A stretch of DNA of 64,000 bases from Viola odorata. Its lineage: Eukaryota; Streptophyta; Magnoliopsida; Malpighiales; Violaceae. Both the position numbers and the translations under genes were made by a program. Position 1 is the first letter of the stretch; each line of letters starts with the position of its first letter. The notes under the pieces were generated by a model that was not told where the DNA came from, made no database searches, and saw only the letters and a list, made by a program, of their open reading frames with translations. Of this stretch, positions 43,706 to 54,127 are shown piece by piece. The DNA lies in assembly GCA_963691705.1 (NCBI GenBank), contig OY829543.1:46418564-46482563 (forward strand). The letters run 5' to 3'.

Positions 43706-44440
43706 ATGGTTCTGTTTGTCCATAACAACAATCTCAAGAAATTGGAGAAAAAGAAGAGGAAGAAAGCAGAGAAATCTGGAAAAGTTATCAAAAAGAAGGT
43801 GGTTCTTAGTAAGGTACCTGTGGAGGAGATAGAGTTGTCTGTCAGGTTTAGAGAGGGAATCTGTAACATGGGTGGAACTGATATAAAACTGGTGGTGGTG
43901 AAACCCTTGTATAAAACTGACTTGAGCAAGCGCCACAATCGGCTGTCGGTTCCAATCAATCAGGTATTACAGAAGTTTCTAAAACCAGAGGAGGAACTGC
44001 TGCTGGAACAAGGTAGTTCTGGCCGTGGCGGTTGTCAAGGGATGGATATCTTGTTCATAGAACCCTCTATGCAGGTATGTCATGAGATGTGCTTGAAGAG
44101 ATGGAACATGGAACGCACCTTTTCTTATATGCTGTCCAACGGGTGGAATTCGATCGTCGAAAGAAACAAGAAGGTGCTGCAAGAAAAGGCCACTGTCCAG
44201 CTCTGGTCTTTCAGGATCGACAAACAACTTGGGTTTCAACTCATAGTTCAGGATGATACCTGTCAAGTGAGCGATAAAAGGAGCTGTGATATCGATCAAG
44301 ATGTTGGTGCAACCACAACCATAACTGTAGAGGAGCATGGCAATCAACAAGGGTTTCAACCCCTTGTGCAAGATAATATCTGTGAAGTGAGCGATAAAAG
44401 CAGTAAAGCAATTAGCACAACTGGAGAAGAAGATGGCTAG
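43706..44440 (+). CDS. B3 domain protein of the DUF313/REM-like type
   Basis: Probable nuclear DNA-binding protein. After a Lys-rich stretch (LKKLEKKKRKKAEK, a likely nuclear localisation signal) comes a B3 fold: KPLYKTDLSKRHNRLSVPIN, an acidic linker, MDILFIEPSMQVCHEMCLKRW, SYMLSNGWNSIVE and VQLWSFRIDKQLGFQLIV. These match the plant family in which K-L-TDLS-HNRLS and L-RRW-M-SYVL--GWN are conserved. The tail has two copies of a unit GFQ-L-VQD--C-VSDK-S. An ATG-led frame at 43506 overlaps it in another phase and sits better behind the TATA box, so either a frameshift between about 43640 and 43830 or an unseen intron separates the true N-terminus from the B3 domain. Confidence 0.65.
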   Translation: MVLFVHNNNLKKLEKKKRKKAEKSGKVIKKKVVLSKVPVEEIELSVRFREGICNMGGTDIKLVVVKPLYKTDLSKRHNRLSVPINQVLQKFLKPEEELLLEQGSSGRGGCQGMDILFIEPSMQVCHEMCLKRWNMERTFSYMLSNGWNSIVERNKKVLQEKATVQLWSFRIDKQLGFQLIVQDDTCQVSDKRSCDIDQDVGATTTITVEEHGNQQGFQPLVQDNICEVSDKSSKAISTTGEEDG

Positions 44441-44601
44441 AGTTTTCATGGTAGTAGCTGTCTTATCCAACCTGCAGAACCAGTTCCTAGATCGTAGTTT
44501 CTCTTACTTTCTTTCAAGTGTAAACACTAGTTGTTATTTTTACTAGTTTCCAACTCATAGTGTATTAGTAAGGTATCGCTGTTATCATAGTCTTTAATGT
44601 C

Positions 44602-44981
44602 AAACAAGAACAGATATGTCTTGTTCATAGAACCCTCTCTGGAGATTTGTCATGATCTATGCTTGAAGATATGGTGAATTCTTACACGCTGTCCAAAGGG
44701 TGGGATTCAGTTGTAGAAAGAAACAAGAAAAAGGTCTGCAAAAGGGGGCAGTAGTTCAGCTTTGGTCTCTCAAGATCGGCAATCGATTAGGGTTTCAACT
44801 CATCATGCCAGATAATACCAGTAAAGTGAGCAACAAAAGCAGTGAGAAAGATGATGGTGAAAGAAGAAGTACAACCACAGATGTAGAAAATGGGTCAAGT
44901 TCTAAGGTGTTGTCCAACCAGATGCAGAACCAGGCTTTGGTTTTTGGTCTTTTCTTTCCTAGTTTCATTGGCTGTCTTTAA
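44602..44981 (+). pseudogene. Partial tandem duplicate of the B3 gene
   Basis: From 44615 the DNA repeats 44046 onward (CTTGTTCATAGAACCCTCT, ACGCTGTCCAAAGGGTGG, GGGTTTCAACTCAT). Small deletions break the frame at several points. A 93-codon open stretch (44700-44981) retains VVQLWSLKIGNRLGFQLI and the VS-KSS tail. The N-terminal B3 half is absent. Confidence 0.7.
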
Positions 44982-45368
44982 ACTGTAAACTAAACTTATT
45001 GTTGGTATTGGATTCTACAATTAAGGCTCATCTTTAATGATGTATCTCCTATTCTTGCATTATGTCTCTATTACAGCCATCTAGCTGTTCTGACTTGGAA
45101 AAGTATGTCTCTATTTATAGCAACTATGTCCATATGAACTAGCAGCTCCAATTAAGACACTCTTAGAGAACTAACCAATGAACTTTTCCACAATCAGTAA
45201 GATAACATTGTTATCATAGTCATTAATGTCTAACTATGGCATTGGATCAAGAAAACTATAAATGAAATAGTTGACAGAAACAACTCCTCTGTATATATTA
45301 CCAATTCTGTCTGACTAATTTTCCAACAGCAAAATGTTGTGTAATAAGCTGCACAGAAGTCATATGTT

Positions 45369-46663
45369 TCAAAATATCAATTTTTTCCAAGAACCTAAGA
45401 AGGGGAATAGTGCAATTATAAGCCTACGTAATAATGGTGTGTCCCTCACTCTTCCTCTCCTGCTCAACTTACCTTTGGCTTCTCGCTTTGGTTGCCCATC
45501 TGTATTTCGAGTTGGTGTTGCTTTGGGGACAGTATGGCTCACTCCGTCTAGCTCATCCCATCCACCAAATTTTGGTGTCCTCCTGGCAGCCTTCTTGTAT
45601 GGACCGTCTTCTGTTGCCACCCAAGATTGGTAGGTCCCTCTTCCACGGCCAGTCTTGATTTCTTCTCCTCTTTCATCTGCTTTTTTCTTACTCGTAGCTC
45701 CGGAAACTGGCCTCCTCTTGGCCTTGGTTCTACGTCGGGGTTTTGGGTCAGGGATTCTACCTTCCCATACCTTATCAATCACAAGAGAAAGTGCAGTCTG
45801 TCCAAGAGGAACAGCCAATGCCATCAAGAAGGCATTTGGTCCAGTTGTTCCCAGAAGAAACGATACGGCAATGGCTGGAAGCATCCAACCAAAAGAACTC
45901 AATAACTGCAGAAAAGAACACAGATAACGCACACTATAAGATTACGAGAACCAAGCAGCCAATCGATAATCAAATGCGTCAAAAGTACACGGATTGGTTC
46001 ACATGAATAATCAGGCTGATTATTATTCCTGAATAAACAGCTCTTCCCCCAAAATTGTGCATCGGATTACATGGTTACATGGATAAACAAAGCATACATT
46101 AAGCCCCCCTTGTCTCAAACAATAATCTCATTTTTTCCAATTTGCCACATAGCATTCAAACTTCCAACATCTAAAATAATTCAACAGTTACCCAATTCTT
46201 TTAAGAATCCAAATTTGAACAAGTCTGAAAAGAACAATATAATTACTCTAAACACTGAAAATTGATCAAATATACAGAAGTGCTCATTCTTTTTCTTCTT
46301 CTTTTTTGAGTTACCTTGAAAATCCAGAACTCATCTTCCTTATCATCATCTGTCCAGTCATCAATATCGTCTTCATCATCAAACCACCACACTCTCTGCT
46401 TTTGTGTGGACTCAAAATCGCCAAAGTTGGTGCCGACCTCATCTTCAAGATTGAAACCGAAGCTCCCTTTTGAGCTGGGGCCGGAGGAGCTATTCCATGC
46501 CCGGTTGACGGGACCAGGCCTAGTGCCGCTGGGGAATTGATTTGGGTTTAGAAGAGGCGCATGAGATGAGACGATGGTGATGGTGATGGTGATGGTGCAG
46601 AGAAGGGGGATAGTGGATAGAGAAGAAGACGAAGCTGAGCTCCCATTTGAGGCAGACCATCAT
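45369..46663 (-). CDS. Plant membrane protein of unknown function, probably plastid-targeted, two exons
   Basis: Exon 1 runs from about 46663 down to 46315 (donor AAG|GTAACT), exon 2 from 45905 to 45369 (acceptor TTCTGCAG). Exon 1 encodes a Ser/Gly-rich part with SGTRPGPVNRAWNSSSG, then the acidic WWFDDEDDIDDWTDDD and DEFWIFK. Exon 2 has two hydrophobic stretches (GWMLPAIAVSFLLG and FLMALAVPLGQTALSLVI), a basic linker, GGWDELDG and a C-terminal LLRRLIIALFPFLG. I recognise no named family. The main exon 1 frame has no ATG before an upstream TGA; ATG codons at 46661, 46658 and 46644 are in other phases. The strong coding character on both sides of the splice argues for a real gene with a frameshift or sequencing error in exon 1. 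Confidence 0.6.
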
Positions 46664-47149
46664 CGATATTCCGGACCAGTAAAGTTTTTTAAAAAATCCA
46701 TAAAAAAATAAAAATAAAAATATATTATTGACATTCTTATATAAAATGTCAATAATTTGTTTTTTTTATAAAATTGGTTTAGGTCTCCGGTGTGGCTAAA
46801 GCCTAATTAATTAAATAGAGAATACCCATACACAAAACAAGTTTACAAGTAAAAAAAAAACATTATAAGAAAATAAATTATGAATCACAAAATTGATGTT
46901 ATAGAAAGTTAATATTCCCTCCGTTTTGAAAATGATATCGTTTGAGAAAAAAATACACAGACGAAGGAAATGAATGTTACATAACCCATATTTCTCTCCC
47001 CTAATTACTTTTATTAAATTAACTTTATATTGATCAATTCTAACGTGGATGAAATTAAACTTTAGATTTTTTTAGGAAATAGTAAAAGCACACCGTTTTT
47101 TACTAGGATAATGTGAAAATGACGAATATTTTAAACCAAAAACTGTAAC
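46664..47149. other. AT-rich intergenic DNA
   Basis: No gene. A Stowaway-like end (ATTCCCTCCGTTTTGAAAATG) is at about 46915, without a clear partner. Confidence 0.35.
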
Positions 47150-48903
47150 TTAGGTGTTGTTTGGGAGTCCTGGGTAGGGTACCCAACCCAACATTCCCAG
47201 ACTGAAATGACAAGAATGGTGTTTGGTAAACACCATTCAACAAATGAAAATTGACATTTTTGGGTGGCCAACCCAGCAAAACAGGGGTTTAGGGAATAGA
47301 CCCAATTGGTCCATTCTGGAGCTGAGAATTTTGGCAAGGGTGCGGGATGGAGGTGCACAATATCTTGGACAAAAATAACCTCAATGTCCTTTGATAATTA
47401 CGATCCATACCGCCTATTAATGTTGAAAATTATCCTCATTTCCCTCATTCTCTCCCTCTCTCTCAAATTCTAGGGTTTCTCTCAAATACGCCGCTCACCA
47501 TTCCTCCTCTCTTCTTCCTCACGGCGGGCTTCCTCATCTCCTGACGGTCCGTTTCTTCAAGTCTTCTTCTTCTCCATCGCGCACGCTCTCCTTCCCTTGA
47601 AAGGTACACCCTCGTCCAGAATCACTTGTCTTTACGCGTTTAATATTATGGTTTACGCTTAAATTGGGAGCGAATGTGCCAGTGAATAGGAATGGTTGTA
47701 AAATCAATCGGCATGTGATCAATTTCAAGTCTGGTACGGGTACGGTTGGGATTTATGGTGGGAAATTGGGGATTTTTTTAGTTAGTTTTTTGGTATTTTT
47801 TGTTTTGGCTTGATTTGTTGAATTTTGGGGTGATTAATTCCTTTTTTTATTATTCTTTCTACTTAGTAGTATTTGGTGTTCTTGGGTTTTCTTGCAAATT
47901 GTATTTGTATTTGAAGGTATAAATCTATTTAATGGAAGTTGGTAACTCCAGAATTTGATTATGACAGAAATACACTTATATGTAGTATGTTCTGTTGGCC
48001 TTTTATTTGAATTTCTTCACTTTTAATTTTTTGATGATGGTTGTATGTGTTAGGATAATAAGGTTATGATGTTGGGTATTTATTTCGAGTTTGCTTGTAT
48101 ATTTTGGTTGCTTGCATTTGTGGTGTATAAGTATAAATAATTATGTGTTGAAACATTTGGGAGATTTGATATATGATTAGCAAGTTTCACTTTCAGTAGT
48201 TGATGTTTGCCGTCTTTGCTAAGTGCTAGTATTGCATGCTAACACATTTCAGGCATTTATATGAATTAAGTGAGTTTAAGGAGCTGTTTTCGTTGTAGTT
48301 GTTTGTTGTTGATCTTTCTTAGTTAGTTGTGTTGTGGCTGTAGTTGTTTTGTGACAAATTTTTTGTTAGCAAGTTGACAAATATCATAAGTAGTGTGTTG
48401 AAGCATTTGAGGGATTTGAGTCTATTGATTAGTGAGTTTAAAGCTAATGCTGGTTTAGAGAATTGTGAATAATGATCGGCTTGATCATCATTTGCTTCTT
48501 GTTGCATCAAGACAAGCGCTCTATGCACTTTAGAGCAAGGAATAGATGATTTGTTAACATGTATTAGTGGGTGTGTTCAATATTGGTTTTGTCTTGGTGC
48601 ATGTGTCGGTTTTTGTTCTTGCCATGTTTGAGCTTGTGTGACCTTGATGCTGTAATGAGCTTAAGTATACCTTATGTTGAGTGGATTTTTGTACCTGCCA
48701 TGTTTAGTACAACCTTGATGTTGCAATGAGCTTGTATATACCTTTTTAGCTTGTGATGGGGAGATTGCTATATGTTGAGTGCATGAACGATGGTTTGGCC
48801 GATTTGTATTATGTTTTAGGGTTTAGTTTGTAACATTTTTGGTTGCTTGCATTTGTGCTGTATAAGTATAAATCATGCTATAAATGCATTGTCTTTGTTG
48901 TAG

Positions 48904-49951
48904 ATGTCAAGTCAAGGAACTGGTAGCAGAGCACCCAAGGCTGTTTGGTACAACAGTTCAGTGTACACATTTTGTGATGTGTGCATTGTTGCTATTGGGA
49001 AAATGTTTAGGCCACACACTCATTTCAACAAACAGGGGTGGGACTTCATCGCAAATGAGTTCCGGACCAAAACTGGTCTGTGTTACGAGCAAAAACAACT
49101 AAAGACCAAGTGGGATGGTCTAAAAAAAGATTATAAGTTGTGGAAAGACTTGATGCGTAGTGAGATAGGGTTAGGATGAGATCCTCACAAAATGACAGTT
49201 GGTGCAGATGATGCTTGGTGGGAAGATAAGATCAAGGTATATTCTTGCCTTTTGAAACAACTTTGCACCACTTTCATAATGTTTGTGAGTTAATGACATA
49301 GGGGATGTCTGATATGTCTTCATTGTGTAGGTTAACCCGAGTTTTGCAAACTTCCGAATATGTGGAATTGAACCTGAACTCGAACTTAAACTGGAAGTCA
49401 TGTTTAGCACCGTAATAGCTACCGGAGAGTTTGCTATGGCACCCGGCTACAATGTGCAGGTTGCGCCGCAGGAGCCCGAAGTTGATGCTGAAGGTTGTGG
49501 TGATTCAGATGAAGCAATTCATCTTGATCAAACTCTGGACGATTTGTTTGAGGGTGGCACTTCTGAAGCGGGTCTGACAGGTAGTCGGAAGAGAACAGTT
49601 GAGAGTAAGGGTGGTGGTAAGTCAAGCCATCGAAGGCATAGAGGAAATAAGCAAATAGGGGGCGCAACAATGCTTGCTAGACATCTGGATACGTTGGTCG
49701 GTGCGGTGGCATCTAGGAGTTCAACTGTGAACTCTAAGGTTACAGACCCCCCTGTTCCTACCATAAGAGTTGTTGTCGCAGATATGAAAACCCTTCCAAG
49801 GCTGGACATCAACGGAGACCTCTTCATGTGGGCCACTGAATTTCTGGAAGACAAAATGAAGAGAGAGGTCTACACTGAGCTCGATAAACCGGCACACAAG
49901 ATCAACTGGTTGAACTACCATTATACTCGTAAGGGGTCAAATTTTTTGTGA
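48904..49951 (+). pseudogene. PIF/Harbinger ORF1: Myb/SANT-like DNA-binding protein, one in-frame stop
   Basis: Exon 1 48904-49236 and exon 2 49331-49951 (phase 0, donor AAG|GTATAT, acceptor GTGTAG). A Myb/SANT-like trihelix (W-x16-F---GWDFIANEF, then KTKWDGLKKDYKLWKDL) occupies residues about 10-85. This is the accessory protein that PIF/Harbinger elements use with the transposase to bind DNA and enter the nucleus. A TGA at 49177-49179 (GLG-stop-DPH) interrupts the domain end where the family has Trp. The C-terminal part has a Lys/Arg/His-rich segment and ends LNYHYTRKGSNFL. Confidence 0.8.
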
Positions 49952-50395
49952 AATTTGTATTCCCGGATTGGATGAAAATATTAGTACCTGGCTTCTCTAT
50001 ATTTGTTGTGTTGCATTCGTGTATGACAATATAAGTAGTAATCGTGTATGAAAGAATTATTATTTGGAAGGTTTTTGCAAAGTTGTACTTTAGTAATCTT
50101 TATGGTATGCGTTATTTTAGTCGAAAGTTAATCCAATTTAAAGTGAGGTTGTATATACATTTTCGTAGGCAACAAAAATATAAATATATTCGAACGTGCT
50201 TGTCACCCAAATATCTTCATGGCATTTCAGCTGTAGTTAAAATGCAGAGATTTATTACACATCTACCTACTTCCATCAACCAAATAAATACCAATGCTGT
50301 TTTCAAACTACCCCCTATCTCATTACTTTGAATCTGACAAGTTTTATAATATAAAAGGGTATACTCCCTCACCATTTACAACCCACAAAACAAAG

Positions 50396-52190
50396 ATGGA
50401 TAGCTCCTTAGAAAGTGAAATGCATAATGTAGAAGAGGAGAGTACAGGTAAACTCATTCTCATCATTCTCCTTTTACTTTCATGTAATGGTTAACCTCAT
50501 TCTCCTTTTAAGATAAATGTTGGATGGTGCATAAGATATGAATTAGGTAGTTCTTAAGTTAAATTAAAATTGAAAAGTAGGGGAGTAAGTAGAAAATGAA
50601 GAACTAATTGAGCTACATGATGTGTGTCACATTTTTGTGTGTGTATGTAAATGATTTCATTTAATTGAATTAAACCGGGGGGATATATTAGGGGAAAGTC
50701 CAACACCTATTAATGACTAGCAAACTTCTTCTTAAAAATATATGAGGAGAAAATGTCTTAATTGTAATTTAATATTAGTCACTTTAATCTTTTGTAGATA
50801 ATGATTCGCACGTGGAAGATGAGGAAGAGTTTTGGTGGCTAATGACGGCTTCGACTGCAACCGTCAGTACGTATTTCTACACTTACATGTATAAAGAACC
50901 GTGTATGATATCGCACCAAACCGGAATGAATTGGTTGACTGAGATATTGTCTGCAAGAGATTCACAGTCTATTAACATGTTCCGTATGGATAAGGACACC
51001 ATATTAGAACTAGTGGGCACATTACAATCATCTTGCAATCTGCAGTCGTCGCGAAGCATGTCAGTTATTGAGAAAGTATGTATGTTTTTATATACCATCG
51101 CCTTAGGGGCGTCAAACAGGCACATATGCGAACATTTTCAACACTCTACTGAAACTACTAGTAGGGTTTTCAATGAGGTTTTAGATGCTGTATAGTCATT
51201 GTCAGAGCACATAATTTGTCCAGGAGACTTCAATATTGTCCCGCAAGAAATATTACACGATGCAAGGTATATGCCACATTTCAAGGTATGATTTCGTATT
51301 TACCAATTTCATTACGAGCTTTATAATAATATTTATGTTATGCATCTCTGTTACATCCAAATATATTAATCCCAATTTTATTTAGGATTGTATTGGAGCC
51401 ATAGACGGAACACATGTACATGCTTATGTCAGCGCAGAAGATCAAGTTCGATACATAGGCAGAAAAGGTATTCCGACTCAAAATGTTATGGCAGCATGTA
51501 GTTTTGACATGAAATTCATCTACGCTTGCGCTGGATGGGAAGGCTCAACCCATGATACCCGTGTTTTCTATTCTGTAGTGAACAATCCAGTATGGAAATT
51601 CCCTCAACCACCTCCAGGTTAAATTCATATATTCATTATGTTTATTTATTTCATCTCTTAGAGTCATCGTATTAATAACCTTAACTTCTTTGTGATATTA
51701 GGTAAGTATTACCTAGTAGATGCTGGCTATCCTGACGTTATTGGGTACCTGAAACCTTACAAGAGTACAAGGTATCATTTACCTGACTTTAGACGAGGCC
51801 AACCACCCAGAGGTCGTAAGGAAGTCTTCAATCGGACACATTCATCATTACGGTGTTGTATTGAACGAACATTTGGAGTATGGAAGAGAAGATGAAAAAT
51901 ACTACGTGACATGCCATCGTATCCATTCCCAACGCAAGTGAAAATTGTAATCGCTTTGATGGTGTTGCACAATTTTATACGAAGCAAATCGTTAGGATCT
52001 TGCTTTCAAAAGTATGGACGAGAATCCAGAATTTATACCGGAAGATATCTTCGGGGATCCGGATGGAATTTCGCAAGATGCAATGCATATGGGTGAAGGA
52101 AGTATGCAAAGTGAAGCGAATAATAGTCAAATGTTGCCGATGAGTGATGTTCGTAACTCAATTGCTAACAGCTTAATGCTTAATACGTAA
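50396..52190 (+). pseudogene. PIF/Harbinger (HARBI1-like) DDE transposase, inactivated
   Basis: Exons 50396-50447, 50798-51285, 51386-51617 and 51702-52190, with phases matching. The DDE_4-type nuclease triad is visible: first Asp in IGAIDGTHVHAYV, second in LVDAGYPDV, Glu in IERTFGVWKRR. Lesions: TAG at 51193-51195, TGA at about 51893-51895 right after WKRR, and a one-base frameshift near 51993 after which the tail resumes in another frame (DENPEFIPEDIFGDPDG). The catalytic residues survive, so loss of activity comes from the stops, not from active-site change. Confidence 0.85.
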
Positions 52191-52688
52191 TTTTATTTTA
52201 TTTTAATTTAGGTTTTAAGCAATGCAAAGTGTAAGGCACAATGTCTTATTTATGGTATATAGATCAATTTTATTAGATGTTAGATTATAAATAAATTGAT
52301 TAAAAATATATATAAAGATAAAAAAATAAAAAAAATTTAAACACTTAAAATGAATTATGCCCTTTATGGTCATTTTACATCCAAACCATAGTTTTGGAAA
52401 ACTGGACTACCAAACAACACCCTCTGTTTCCCAGATATCATTTTTACAATTATTTTACCAAACAGCACCCTCCGTTTCCCAGATGTTGTTTTCCCACTAA
52501 ACATTTCCCCACTAACCATTTCCCCACTAAACTGGACTGCCAAACAGACCCTTATTATTACATAACAAAGGAGTAATAAATATACTGGAATAGCGTGTGA
52601 TAACTATATAATAATTTTTTATTGGTTTCTCGTTTATATATTGGAGAACCTTAAGTTATTAATACTCGACACTTTTTGATTTTTTTAG

Positions 52689-53221
52689 GGATGAATCTGA
52701 ACTTATAGAAATCATTGCTGAGCATGTTTCGAAGAAACTAAAGGTTCGCACTGCAGGTTTAGTTGGAATTGACCAGCGTATTGAAAAAGTTCTCTCTTTG
52801 TGTGAACACTCCATTGAGAAAGTTGTTAGAGTTGGAATATGGGGTGCGGGTGGTGTAGGAAAAACAATGCTTGCTAGAGCTGTATTCCATCGTATTTCTG
52901 CTACATTTGAGGACTTCTGCTTCATTGAAAATGTTACGGAAGTACTAAGAAAACATGGTGCTGCTGCTTTATGGAGAAAACTTTGGGAAGTGTTAAATGT
53001 AGAAGTTTTCAGTGGAGGCATACTCACTCAAGGAGCTACAATAAAAAAAATGGCTTCAACAAGCAAAGGTTCTTGTTGTTTTTGATGATGTGGATGAGTT
53101 GTTCCTCATGAAATACAGGTGGATGCTTGATGGGAGTTCATTTGCGGAAGGAAGTAAAGTTATCTTCACAAGTAGGAAATTAGTTGACAGAGAATATGTG
53201 GTTGATGGTTTTTATGAATAA
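52689..53221 (+). pseudogene. TIR-NBS-LRR resistance gene remnant: NB-ARC exon fragment
   Basis: The sequence begins at a splice acceptor (TTTTTTTAG|GGATGAA), as the second exon of TNL genes does. ELIEIIAEHVSKKL and VGIDQRIEKV are followed by the P-loop GIWGAGGVGKTMLARAVF. In another frame, after a slip in the A8 run near 53040-53049, comes the kinase-2 motif VLVVFDDVD and a kinase-3-like KVIFTSRK. A stop follows at 53219. The TIR exon and LRR exons are absent. Family role: nucleotide-dependent switch in intracellular immune receptors. The Harbinger element ends 137 bp upstream. Confidence 0.8.
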
Positions 53222-53781
53222 AAGAATTAAAGTTGAATGAAACCCACTTAAAAAAAGTATTTTAAAAAATCAGAATGGACTGTATTTATCTTCATTTGGT
53301 GTTTTTTTTTTCTGGCCGACTGAGGCAAAGAAAAAAGTCTAGTGGTTAAACGGATAACTTTTAGATAGCTTGGTGGCCAAATTGTTTTTTTCCCTATTCT
53401 TTTTAATTTTCTATTAACGGTTACATATCTTTTTTTTTAAAAACGAAAAATAAGTTTTTGTCATGCTATTCTGCAAATCATTTATAGTCATGGTATCCTT
53501 TTTATGTGAAGGATTTGTAGATGATTGAAACAAATGAGTTTTATAGGGTGGATGTTATTACGGTCTATTTGGGATTGTTTTTCAAGTAAATTCTGTTTTT
53601 ATCACAAAAAATTAAATGATCAAAATTGCTTTCGGTAAAATTTTTAAAATTAATGTTTCTGCCAGAAGCTATTTTGATCCTTAAATTAAATTTTGGAGAA
53701 AACAGAATTTGTTAGAAAATTATCTCAATCATACCCTTAATGTATTAGGATTGACGGTAAGCTTAAAAAAATTGCACTAAA
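53222..53781. other. Intergenic stretch
   Basis: No gene or recognised repeat. Confidence 0.35.
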
Positions 53782-54022
53782 TGTTAGGAATTACCTGAGT
53801 AGGAGACTGAAAGATAACCTAGATTGAGAAAGATAAACGACAATAGACAAGACAAAAGGATTAACGTGGTATCGGTCTAGCCGCACTCCACAAACCGCAC
53901 AAATATTATTAGTCTTAATATTCGTTAGTTTTACAATTACAAGAGAGTCTATTTATAGGGAAAGGACCGACCTCCATTCCCTATGTTAGCGATGTGGTAT
54001 ATCAGACTCCACATACCCAACA
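53782..54022 (-). repeat. 3' LTR of the copia element, 241 bp
   Basis: Minus strand TGTTGGG...CCTAACA, bounded by inverted TGTT/AACA ends. A TATAAATA box lies at 53950-53957 (minus strand), and the purine-rich CAAGTGGGAGAT (54034-54023) directly precedes the LTR as the polypurine tract. Confidence 0.85.
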
Positions 54023-54127
54023 ATCTCCCACTTGGAGACTGATCACAGGTCCACTCTCACTCATGTAACTCTAGTAAAACCCAAACAGCATTAAGCACCT
54101 CTATATGTGCTGAGCCTTCTTCAACAG

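Larger units (their letters stand above)
47153..52551 (+). mobile_element. PIF/Harbinger DNA transposon with both genes, inactivated, 5.4 kb
   Basis: The 3-bp duplication TTA (47150-47152 and 52552-52554) flanks short imperfect TIRs: left GGTGTTGTTTGGGAGTCC, right (reversed) GGGTCTGTTTGGCAGTCC. The T-G-TTTGG core and TTA target are typical of PIF/Harbinger. Inside are the Myb/SANT-like ORF1 gene and the DDE transposase gene, in the same orientation. The 47160-47350 and 52370-52550 flanks contain subterminal repeats of GTTTGG/CCAAAC type. Both genes have stops, so the element is dead on its own but could be mobilised in trans. Confidence 0.85.
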
